Shown: positions 54,701-64,000 of the stretch, piece after piece | How positions within the stretch are numbered: the first letter of the stretch is position 1 | Layout: every line of letters begins with the position of its first letter | Assembly: GCF_042242105.1 (NCBI RefSeq) | Contig: NC_092035.1 | Location: 1,430,083 to 1,494,082 of the forward strand | DNA length: 64,000 nucleotides | Source: Pempheris klunzingeri | Lineage: Eukaryota > Chordata > Actinopteri > Acropomatiformes > Pempheridae | Direction: 5' to 3' | Position numbers and translations under genes: made by a program | Notes under the pieces: generated by a model | The model's database searches: none | What the model was told of the DNA's origin: nothing | Seen by the model: only the letters and a program-made list of their open reading frames with translations

Positions 54701-57700
54701 TTCATATTTCTGTGATTTTTATTTTAAATTTTGTCTTAATCTTTGGTGTTCAGCTCTGTTTGTCATGTTCTGTAGTGAGTGAGAGCGACACCTTCCTCCT
54801 TCTGGGTTTTCTGTTTGTTTGGTTTTTACAGTTCAGTCATTTCTGAGTTTGGAAATCAATATTCCATTTAAACCGGAGTAAACACTCATTATTTAGTGTT
54901 TCTACTCACACCACATCCAATTTAAAATGACAACTTAACATTTTCCACTTCAAATAAAAATACCTCCTTCAATAAAACCAAAGTTTAACATAACTGTAAC
55001 TTCGGCTGGATACAACCGTACAAATCTAAATCTAGCTCCCACTTGTCTCTACAGCTAGAAACCAGAGCAGAGCATCCACACATGTTGGAAAAGACAACAG
55101 CAGTAAACTGAGGGAACAGTAAACGAGCCGATTCATGATGGACATTTGTGTTCAATCCCAAACTGTTAAATTAAAGTTAAAAGCCTTTCCTCCCTGTGCT
55201 CCACGTGAAACACAAAGTAAGAGCTGTGCTGCCTCCAAACAAAACTCCAGCACAATGGAAATGCAAATGTCTCCTTTTCTAGAGGCTGAAGGTCTATTGT
55301 CAGGGCATCCAGCTGGTCTGTCACAGATATTCCACACAGGAGGAGACGCCACCGTGCTCTCCCAGGATATACGAGCCAAACTCAGGCCGAGTTCATTCAA
55401 GAGAAGAACTGAAGATGAAACCGAGACACAGCTGACCAGAGGGGGTTTGATAAAGCTTAAATATAAATGCAACTTTCCCCGTCGTGGGACTAATAAAGGA
55501 ATATCTTATCTATCCTCCTCACTGAGCATCATTCTCAACGAAACTGAACAATCTGTGCGCTCCTGCACTCGAGCAGCAGCATGTGGAGGAGATTATACCA
55601 GCGAGAGTCTATTAACAGTGTTGGACTTCCAGTGGAGGAGTGAGGTGAGTAAAAAGACTGATATCTGTATAAACACCCCAGGTGATACTGAAACTATGAT
55701 CAAAGTTCTTTATTCAGCTAAAATATCACAGATTCTCTGGTTCCAGCCTCTCAGATGTGAGGATCTGCCCTTTTAAATCAATGTAAACTGAATATCTTAA
55801 ATGATAAATCAATTAATTAAGCACTGGGAGAATCCTACATACAGGGTTTATTAAATATTAATTAAACAGCTGAACATCAAGTAATTTCTGTCTGTAATCA
55901 AGAACAAAAACTTTTACTTCAAGCTGACTTTTATTCTAACCATGTTGAATCTTTAAGGACTCAGAGTATGAGCATCTCCTACTGAACTAAAGTGAAACAA
56001 CAAACCCACAGTAACTCACCAGCTACCTACAGTGGTTTTGTCTCTGCTCCAAAAAGGACACTTCCGCTTCACAAACACTCCAGGACAGAAAGAAAGACGA
56101 CCTTCAACATCACGGCTACCATGAGTCTGACAGAGACGGGCGCTCTGAGGAATCTGGGAACTGCCTGACTGAAGAGCTGCCACCCTCCTCCTCCTCCTCC
56201 TCCTCCTCCTCCTCCTCCTCCTCCTCCTCCTCCTGGTATGAACACACTCACAAACACACTCCACCTTGTGCTGCGGAGGAGATTTCCTTGGGGATTATAA
56301 AGGGGGGGATTTGAGACGAGGGGGAGGAGTTATTGTCCTGCCCGGCGTCCTTGCTGTAATCTAGTGTTTGGGCCGTAAGTGGCTGCAGAGCCGCTGGGGC
56401 TGCTGGGAAAGCAGAGTCAACGCTGCTCACAGTTTGTCATCATGTAGAGATGCAGGTCCAAAATGTTACTGAACTATTACTGGCTGTTCACGAGCCAACA
56501 ACAGGTCACTATCAAGTCACTTCTGTCTGGAATTGAGTCCTTAACATCTTATTTAATGCTTGTGCTTCTAGTAAATCTGAATCTGTGTCCAGTCAGGCTC
56601 TGTGAGGCTCTGTGAGGCTTTGAGCTGCTGATATTTAGTCTCTATAATGTTAACGCTCTTCTTATTCTAGCATGTTAGTTTAGTCATTTTGAAGGTTTTT
56701 GATCACAAACCAAAGAACTAGACATAGTGAATTTTTTTCCTGATGGAGGAAAAGTGGCACCATGAATATTCATCCAATAGCTGATGAGATATTGTCGTTT
56801 GGAACATATTAGATTAGACTAGATTAGATTAGATTCAACTGTATTGTCATTACACCTGTACAGTACAAGGCAATGAAATGCAGTTTTAGTAGCAAGTGCA
56901 AAGATATATGGAAAGTATGTCCAGAATATACAGAGTGAGGATGTTTACAGATGCTATATACAGATTAGTGCTGTGAACATGTGTGCTAGTACACATAATA
57001 TATGGTTATATGGATGAATGAATGAATATAGACACGATATACAGGTTGTATAAATATAATAGACTAGATTAATATATATATATATAACAGAACAGTCAGT
57101 GGAAAGTGGCTGAAATATACTTTACTGTCACTCCACACTGTCTTCTTACATTTTATTACGACTTACAGTGATTATATTGTGCCGTATTTTCTATTATGAT
57201 GTTTTACTGAACTATATCCAGAAGATCCTGGACTCAAGAGATCATAACGGCAATACAACAAGATAAAAGTGAGGCAAGACTCAAGACTAATGGAGGATTT
57301 GAGGTTGTAGCCCAATTTCAAACTAGATGTCTAAATAATATATAGCACATTCTCTCTGTTAGCTTCGAAGTGGCTCCGATGTTTGGTTTTTAAACTTGAC
57401 ACTGGGGAACCTCTCTCACTGGTTCTGGGTCTATCAGCCTGCTATCTGAAACCAGACTCCATATTTCACAACCCTGTTTTTCTACTGAACATCTACTTCA
57501 GTGTCCTTGTCAGGAAACACAGCACAGACAGGAATGTTTGGCCCGGGCCCACGTCTGTTTTGAGAGATACCAGCCAATGTCAGGGTGAGGGGGAGGAGGG
57601 AGGCACATACTGAGACAGCTCCACCAGGAAGAGACTCCTCCACTGGGGAGGAGAGGCTGCCACCTCTTAAAATACAGATCATGTGTGTCTGAAGAGAAGC

Positions 57701-60700
57701 TTTCATCCACTCAGTGTTTCTGTACAGAGCCTGTGAGTCAACGTGTCTGTTTGTGTCTCATCAAATCTGTCAGCGGACCTAAAATCTCCAAAAATGTGAG
57801 TGAAATCTGGTTCAAACGAACTTCTTCACAACATTTGGGCTGTAAATATGAGAGAAAAGCTGGTAAATTAGAGATTTAAATAGAAGGAACTCACTGATGC
57901 TGCATTTCACCCTCATTTCAAGTGTCTCCACAGCAACAAATAGCTGCTATGACTGACAGAAATCGAGTTTCCTCACACACACTATATGTCGCACATGTGT
58001 GATATACAGTATACTGGTGACATGATGATATAGGTTCATCATAGGTGGCTCTCTGTCCAAAATCTCTAGTTATTTTATCCGTTAAAGGTTTCTCAGTTGA
58101 TTTAAAAACAAAATACATATTGATATTGCAAAGTCACCTCACTTAGCAAAAAGATCCGTGTATTTTATTTTTGGGATAGGAGCTCCTGTGACTAATAATC
58201 TGTCATCATCTATCTGCTGGTGTCTCGCTCAGGACTGTCAAACATCACCTGTCCTACCCATCATCCATCACTTTCTCACTGCACACACATGTTGCTGATT
58301 CACCAGCTTGCTGCAGTTTGAGTCCCAACAGCAGCAGCAGCAGCAGCAGCAGCATCGGTGGCGGCGGCGGCGGCCAGTTGGGCCGATCTCGCCCCGCTGA
58401 GCTCTAAACACGATGACACAATAGAAAGTGCCAGCGTCATCACAGCTGGGCTTATCTGTGTGTCACCGCCTGCACCGGCAACAAAAAATAAAGAGGGGGG
58501 GAGAGTAAAATGGACTGGAGAGAAAAGTAGAAAGTTTGTCACAGCGAAAACATGAAGATGATCAACAGCTGGAACATCTGGCTCTTCTCAAACCAGACCT
58601 ACTTTAAACTGCTTCTTGTGAAGCCAGTTCACTAATGATTGATCTGAATATTATTAATATGTCTCCAAAAAGCCTAAATGTAATGTAAAGCCTCAAAATA
58701 TTCAGTTTACTATCACATATTTACATGTGAGAAGCAGGAACGAGTGTATTTTCTACATTTTTCTTAATAAATGTTTAAATATCTGTCAAACAATTAACCT
58801 AATGATCTGCTTTTCATCTCTCATCTCTAGTAAAAACCTTTAAAAAGCTCATCCACCCAGCTGTTAATATGAAGAAGCACAACCCAAATTAAATGTACTT
58901 ACTTTGGCTGTTAAAGGTCATATTTCTGGACTTTTCTACTAAAATGAAGATACAACTTCAGTTTCTTTGTTAGACAGGAGGATGTGTTTGTGTTTTGGCT
59001 GAACTGACCCTTTAATGAACTCACAGTTTAGGATATCAGATATTTACTCTCATTATTAGCCTTAGTTATCAGGCCCTGATGCTTTTTATAAAACCTTCAC
59101 TAACCTGAAGGGAAAACTGTCCTCATACTAACACGACACATTTAGAAGGATCCTCTACACGGTTTCTAGTCTGTCAATCAGTCAGTTCTTCTGTTTGCTG
59201 CTAATATTTACGGTAAACTGTCATAATGTTGAGCACAGGGTCAGAAAACACTTGTAGCTCAGTGTGTGTGTGTGAATCAAAGCAAAAACCTCTGGAGGTG
59301 TTTATTACCTGAGTGTGTGTGTGTGTGTGTGAGACAGGCAACAGGTTTAAGAGCTCCAACAGCTTCAGTTTCACACAAATATTCAGTTTAGCTCATCAGT
59401 CGTCCTGCACTACTGTTGTCATCCATCCCTTCGCCACCTTTGGATAAATCAGGACAGTAAATGTTATGTTTAAAACAAAAAAAGTCGCCCTTCAAGCAGC
59501 GTGTCAGGTCTTTTTCTAAATGTATATTCGACTCACTGCCTCGACATCTAGACGAAGAAAACCCACAAGAAAAAACAGTATTTAAAACTCATTCACTGCT
59601 TCCTGATCTAATCCCACTGGTCAGGACACCAGAGGAGATGAAATAAAGAGGAACAGAGTACAAAGACAGACAGAGGTGGTACCTGGGAGTGAAAATCTTC
59701 TCTTTATCTTCTAAAAACCAAACATGTCCAGAGGGAGCAAAGAAGAGCAGACAGCAGCGCCCACCCCGTGCAGCCAAAGCCCCTGAAAACAATGGGCTCT
59801 GCTGATATGGCCTATCCCACTAAGCAGTGTCAACTCACCTAGGCAACATGGACCGTACCACTCCTCCTGCAAACAGGGGAGGACGGCTGCGCTGAAGCAG
59901 CACTGACGCCGACTCAACCACCTCTCAGGGCCACTTTTTAAACCCCCCCCCTCTCTCTCTCAGAGCCAGGCGTTTGCTCTGTAAACCCGCTCGGATCGAG
60001 ACTTTCCTCCGCAGCAGCAGGGTGTGGAAACACAAAAATCTGTCCACCTTTTCCCTCCCGGTGACTCGGCCCACTCTGCAAAGCTGAGCCCACGCCTGTG
60101 GCTTTGCAACTGGTAATTGGATTCAAGCGTTAAGACTCTGTTGCCATTATAATTCTGACAGGACAGGACATCAGGAACACATGTAGTAGGAAGGGTTTAA
60201 AAAGCAGATACAGGCTCTGACACAGCTCAGTTAACAGCACTGATGTGATTTTACTGCTGCTCGTGCTCTTATATCATGTTTGGAGTACAACTGTACACAT
60301 CTGCTAATTATTCTCTAATTATCTAACCTCTTAAAACTCTTCAGATTCCACTAAACGTCCCTGTTTTCCCTGTTTGAATCAGCACAAGAATAATCTGAGG
60401 TACAGATGTATTGGGGTGAACTAGTGTTCGCTTCTTAAAGACTTTTTACAGCAGTTCATCCACATCTATGCTAAAATTAGCTGTAAAGCTAAAGTTAGCT
60501 GCTCCAGAGGAGGGTAAGCTCATTATAACAGCAGATAGTCGTTCACAAAGTTATAGTAAGAGTGTCAATATTACATAGAACAGGTATCAGGTCAGTACTT
60601 TTGACCCACTAATATCCCAAAGATTTAATTCTTAAAATGTAAAAGAAGCAAATAAAAAATGAAAGTAAGGGATATTAAACACAAAGATCTTTGAGGCATA

Positions 60701-63700
60701 TCTGAAATATTAAATATGGAAATATTTGTCACAAAAACACAAAGTTAAACCAAAAGAAACAGATCCATCCATCTATCTCAGGCCTACACGGTTAATAAGG
60801 ACCCTCACAGCAGAGACAAAGACACTGTTGATGCACCGTCTAAGCCTGGAGATGATTCAGAATCCACTTGTTAAAAAGGGAGTAAAGGGATGTCTTACAG
60901 TTTGGAGAATATTTGTGTCCTACAGGACCCTGACACACACAAACAACAGACTCAAGCCTCCACAGGGTGGCGCTAGATCCACTCAGACCTGCCTAACTGG
61001 TGCAAATGTTGGTCCTACTTCCTTCAGCAGGTAACCTTTTTAAAAGTGAAGGTTTAAATATATGTTTCAGACTGTTGCAGCATCCCTTTTGGTTCCTCCG
61101 TCTGTTTTAAACCGTGAATGAACTGTGTTACTTTTCCAACATCCCCAAACCAACTCAGCGGATTGTCAGACAAACTAGAAGATTAGAAGTTACAACAGAT
61201 TAGTCGGTCATGGATACAAGAAACTCCCATTATCTCTTTGCCAGACAAGCAAACAAACACGCAGAGCAGAATCTGCTGCATTGGAGCCAAACAGCAACAC
61301 AGCTGACTTAAACGGACTCATTAAGACGACGAGCAGCAGGTATGTAGAGCGACTGCTTTCAGCTCCGCTATCTTTATCTATTTTGTGTGTTCGAAATGAC
61401 TGAAAAGTTTAGGACCTGGTCCATTAGATCAGTTCAAAGCCACCAGACTCCACTGACAAAAACAGTGATTTTACCTCACAGCACACAGGTGTTGCTGGTC
61501 CACCACTGCCTTCATCGGTTACTTTGTTTGTGCTCTTGTGGCACTTTGGTGTTTTAAAGAGTTAGTCTGGATCTAAACTACCAAAGTCACATCAACTAGA
61601 CTAGACAGAGAAGATCCCTGCAGAGATATGGACCTGTAAGATCCTTTTTGTTTAACTAGAAACCACCATTATCCCACTGAGTCCAAAGCCACCAGACTCC
61701 ATTGAAAAAAACAGTAATTTTAGAGTTGCTGGACTTGTTGCTCCGACTTTAGTATTTTAACACATCAGTTCTGATCCAAACACAATCTGGTTAAAATAAA
61801 TCCCGTTTAACTTCTAGGAAATTGTCACCTCAGAACCCATGAAACACCTCTTCATGAACATTTTGATCTGCACATGCCGCCATGACCTGACGCCAGCTGA
61901 CAGAGGGGACTCCTTTCTGCCTCATTTCGGAGTCATTATCTGCGCCCTGAAATAACAGTGTGGGCTGGAGCTCGGGCGCCTCCACAATACCCGCTTTTGT
62001 TTCACCGTCAGGGGCAAACAAGCAGCGAGAGGCCCCAGTGTGAGGCTGTCAGACTGGGTCTGCCTCAGCCGAACCTCCTTAATGAAAGAAATTAATGGCT
62101 GGAGAGGAAGCATGATGGGATTTTAGGACACACTGTGCTTATGAGCAACATGCTATGTCTGCTGAGTTTCTCTTTGTCACACAGTCTTCAGATGCATGTC
62201 AGGGAGCCGTGGCTTTGACCTCTGACCTCTTAATCCGAAACCTCAATATGTTTTTGGCCCTGGTGGAAATGTGTCTTTAGCCTGAAGGTCTGCATCAAAT
62301 GTCTCAGAGCTACAATCTTGTTCATCTACTTGTTTTTTTTGATCAGGTACTTCCTGATTTAAATGATAAATGTGGTCATTTTCTGTGCGTCAGGCAACAT
62401 TTAACACTTTCTACATGGGAAGAAAGAAAGAAAAGTGTTTTATTTTGATTTAAAAATCAGAATATCTGCTGCTACGGTACCTCCGGACCACCAGGGTCAA
62501 GGTCTTATGGGAGCTCTTCACCAGACAGATGGCCTCCTGGCGGGAGCCGCTGAGGGGAACGGCGTTCACGCTCACCATTTCATCACCGGCCTGGAGACGG
62601 ACTGCCGCCGCCACGCTGCCCTCCTCCACCTGAACACACACACAGACACACATAGACATCACAATGCTGACAGCAAAGCACAATAAAACTACTGATGTTC
62701 ATAAAGAAACAGGGAAATGATAAACACACGCTCCTCTCCTGTGTCCCTGTGTTCAAAACACAACCTTCAAAACACAACACATCCCCCTTATGAAGCCATA
62801 AAGAGACTCAAACCTAACCGTGGCGTTTTCACACACAGAAAAAGAGGTTGAAGGTCTCTAGACACACCAGGGACGTGGATTTATGTTGAAAAGACATTTA
62901 AAAAGTACAGTTTTGCACAATATGGGACCTTTAACATCTTATCTCCAAAGTAGCAGCACCATTACATATAGAGTCGATGCAAAGACGGGTCTCAGACGTC
63001 CTAAAATCATCACCCATCTTATGTTCTCTTTAGCCAGTAATGGTCAGAGATGCACTTTGTTGCGCTGAAATTAAAAACCAGCAAGTGACGACAGCTCCTG
63101 CGTCTGTTCTCGGCCATCTATTAAAGGTGGATGTTGCAGGTGGGACGCTGTCGCCGGCAACCTGAGCGCTCCGATTAAAAATTAAAACCCGCTCCGGCTG
63201 TAACCCGAGCACGCCGGTGGTGCACTGCTCCACGTCAAAAGCCTCCTGAATTTAAATGCTCTTTCAGATTCCATCATTTTTAATTTGAACGTACGTGCTG
63301 CCGCTCCAGTGGACCGACGTGACTGGAGGCTATAATAAGAGCTCAAAATGTGGCTCCTCAGTGTAACATCTCACACGTGGACGGTGTTTGAAGGGAGACG
63401 GCGCAGTTTGGCTTTCCGGTGATGCAGTTGATGGTCAATATTTCAGACACAGATGAAAGGCTGTGAATTCTGCACCACAAGTCTAATTGATAGGAAACTC
63501 ACAGCTGAATATTACTGCAGGTTTGATGAAGTATCTCATATTTCGGGCCTGGCCAATCAGTAGAGTTAAACTATTATTAATCAGCAATGATTTTTGGACA
63601 CTAATGCCTGATATTCTCTGGTTTTATCTGCACAGGGTTTGATGATTTGATGTTAGTACAACAAAACTACACTACAGTACAACAGGGCTCACTATCATCT

Positions 63701-63990
63701 GACATTTCTACATATTTGTGCTGAAACAACACCTGAGTTTTGGCACCAAAACAGGCCGATGTTGTTACCTTAGTGATGACCAGAGGCTCTCGGTGCTCGC
63801 TGCCTCCCCTCAGGGTGAAGCCCCAGGGCGCTTTGCCCCGGAGGAGTACCTCCACCAGCTCTTCATCCTTCTCGTCGTCCTCCTCCTCGTTCCTCGGCTG
63901 CACCGTGCCCCTCCACGTGTCCACCTCCCTCCACCACTTCATCATTCCCGCCGAAGCTCTCAGGTCGTCTCTGTAGTCCACGGCGTCCAT
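45771..63990 (-). CDS. shroom2: Shroom2, PDZ-containing long form
   Basis: Ten coding exons: 63769-63990, 62481-62629, 52877-52999, 50443-52756, 50259-50314, 48417-49019, 47241-47750, 46505-46679, 46135-46407, 45771-46043. They join to 1565 residues (human SHROOM2 1616). The PDZ domain spans about 45-122, with carboxylate loop APWGFTL and RQEAICLVK. The motif SWHSSKL follows in exon 3. A proline run lies near 320-330. ASD1, the actin-binding region, covers about 678-820 ([34 protein letters not shown]). ASD2, the Rho-kinase-binding coiled coil, covers about 1340-1560 ([53 protein letters not shown]). Shroom proteins recruit Rho kinase to actin at apical junctions and drive constriction. [10 protein letters not shown] and the claudin-34 neighbour favour Shroom2 over Shroom3 or Shroom4. 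The first ATG is 10 bases from the window edge in an open frame, so the true start could lie outside. Confidence 0.94.
46682..46703. repeat. (CA)n next to a shroom2 splice acceptor
   Basis: On the gene strand this is a (GT)n tract ending in TCAG, the acceptor of exon 8 at 46679. The usual pyrimidine tract is replaced by GT repeats. Confidence 0.9.
53415..53435 (-). CDS. shroom2: Possible 21-nt in-frame microexon, or second alternative start exon, of shroom2
   Basis: A 21-base segment lies between a CAG acceptor preceded by a T-rich tract and a strong GTACGT donor. Inserted between exon 2 (or the alternative exon) and exon 3 it adds seven residues (KNRFRQG) in the same phase. The bases just upstream also offer an in-frame ATG (MLS at 53436-53446, A at -3) that would make an 11-residue alternative start. 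I cannot tell which, if either, is used. Confidence 0.3.
53740..53807 (-). CDS. shroom2: Predicted alternative first coding exon of shroom2 (PDZ-less form)
   Basis: An ATG at 53805-53807 opens 22 codons (MSSETEVH at the start, KILRSSM at the end) and then AG before a GTACC donor. The phase is the same as that of PDZ exon 2, so it joins exon 3 as R-KNDLDSR without a frame change. The resulting protein would have about 1464 residues and lack the PDZ domain while keeping ASD1 and ASD2. A TATATATA palindrome lies about 225 bases upstream. PDZ-less Shroom isoforms from internal promoters are known for Shroom3. Here it is a prediction from frame, donor and promoter-like context. Confidence 0.5.
53862..53899. 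repeat. (GGA)n / (GAGGAA) purine tract
   Basis: Imperfect GAG/GAA triplets, pyrimidine-rich on the shroom2 strand. The tract lies between the TATA-like element and the alternative ATG, so it would be within the 5'UTR of the short transcript. Confidence 0.85.
54031..54038 (-). promoter_or_regulatory. TATA-like palindrome upstream of the PDZ-less shroom2 start
   Basis: TATATATA flanked by AC and GTGTAG. A minus-strand start about 30 bases downstream (near 54,005) would give a 5'UTR of roughly 200 bases that includes the pyrimidine-rich TCC repeat at 53862-53899. Confidence 0.35.
55478..55525 (+). repeat. 3' tail of a fish LINE-like element
   Basis: GTGGGACTAATAAAGGAATA then TCTTATCTATC is the typical ending of non-LTR retrotransposon copies in teleosts. 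Only the tail is recognisable. Confidence 0.5.
56184..56235. repeat. (CTC)n microsatellite
   Basis: About 17 uninterrupted CTC triplets in shroom2 intron 2. Confidence 0.98.
56811..57075 (+). repeat. Fish retroelement-derived repeat
   Basis: It opens with AGATTAGATTCAACTGTATT, then GTCATTACACCTGTACAGTA and AAGGCAATGAAATGCAGTTT. This phrase order is shared by a very common teleost element. It is flanked by (GATTA)n- and (TA)n-like sequence. Confidence 0.6.
58329..58373. repeat. (CAG)n followed by (GGC)n
   Basis: About eight CAG triplets at 58329-58353 and five GGC triplets at 58358-58373. It reads as a poly-Ala or Ser frame in places, but no gene is apparent. Confidence 0.9.
59313..59330. 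repeat. (GT)n
   Basis: Short GT run in shroom2 intron 2. Confidence 0.9.
60960..60975 (+). promoter_or_regulatory. CTCF-like motif in shroom2 intron 2
   Basis: CCACAGGGTGGCGCTA agrees with the CTCF consensus at about 13 of 16 positions. It lies inside the long intron between the PDZ exons and exon 3. Confidence 0.35.
61420..61790 (+). repeat. Two tandem direct copies of the same dispersed repeat
   Basis: CAAAGCCACCAGACTCCA occurs at about 61435 and again at about 61685. Each is followed by TTGAAAAA- or TGACAAA-type sequence and then TTTAGTATTTTAA or TTTGGTGTTTTAA. The left copy matches the reverse complement of 1381-1500 closely over more than 100 bases. Confidence 0.65.
62630..63768 (-). 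other. shroom2 intron 1
   Basis: A 1.1-kb phase-0 intron splitting the PDZ domain between ITK and VEEGS. It holds a short (CA)n by the acceptor and nothing else was recognised. Confidence 0.85.
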
Positions 63991-64000
63991 GATGTCTCCG

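Larger units (their letters stand above)
53808..62480 (-). other. shroom2 intron 2, distal part
   Basis: The remainder of the 9.5-kb intron between PDZ exon 2 and exon 3. It contains two interspersed repeats, a (CTC)n and a (CAG)n microsatellite, a CTCF-like motif and the tandem dispersed repeats. No further exon could be supported. Confidence 0.55.

Noticed and set aside
55135-55776. 213-residue plus-strand open frame in shroom2 intron 2
   Set aside because: It reads through the tail of a LINE-like element (GGGACTAATAAAGGAATATC) and has no recognisable domain, and the translation looks non-coding.

Overview
The window is nuclear DNA from a ray-finned fish, most likely a compact-genome percomorph teleost. 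The evidence is short GT-AG introns, fish-type gene models, many (CA)n/(GA)n/(GGA)n microsatellites and short interspersed repeats seen repeatedly in fish genomes. There is no prokaryotic, organellar or obviously viral coding content. All identifications come from reading the translation against remembered family features; no search was run.

Layout from left to right. 1-14.8 kb has no gene that I can establish. It holds microsatellites, a 22-bp tandem array of nuclear-receptor-like sites (about 9.0 kb), fish repeats and one CpG-rich possible first exon pointing left (about 12.2 kb). 15.0-20.0 kb (minus) is a complete nine-exon mitochondrial cytochrome P450 of the CYP27A type (533 residues). 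20.0-22.0 kb is intergenic and carries two diverged copies of a block containing CTCF-like sequence. 22.0-33.0 kb (minus) is map3k2, an MEKK2-type kinase with a PB1 domain (632 residues, 16 exons reconstructed), with a probable 4-kb 3'UTR and a 5'UTR exon. 34.3-39.0 kb (plus) is sumo1 (101 residues, five exons), head-to-head with map3k2. 39.4-42.2 kb (minus) is a claudin-34-like gene with one coding exon. 45.3-64.0 kb (minus) is shroom2: PDZ, ASD1 and ASD2, ten coding exons, 1565 residues. Its first coding exon lies at the right edge of the window. A second, PDZ-less start is predicted inside its second intron.

All exon joins were made by hand from GT/AG boundaries and checked for frame. The summed CDS lengths of cyp27a (1602), map3k2 (1899), sumo1 (306) and shroom2 (4698) are all divisible by three with one terminal stop.

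The genes do not form a pathway: bile-acid/sterol oxidation, MAPK signalling, SUMO conjugation, tight-junction-type membrane protein and apical actomyosin control. The shroom2-claudin-34 pair matches the neighbourhood on human Xp22.2. The human relatives of cyp27a, sumo1 and map3k2 all lie on chromosome 2q, so the window joins two blocks that are separate in human. The most interesting signals are regulatory or about isoforms: the PDZ-less shroom2 start and nearby 21-nt in-frame exon, the in-frame upstream ATG of map3k2, perfect DR1 arrays, a G-quadruplex-capable repeat in the map3k2 3'UTR, and CTCF-like motifs at gene boundaries.
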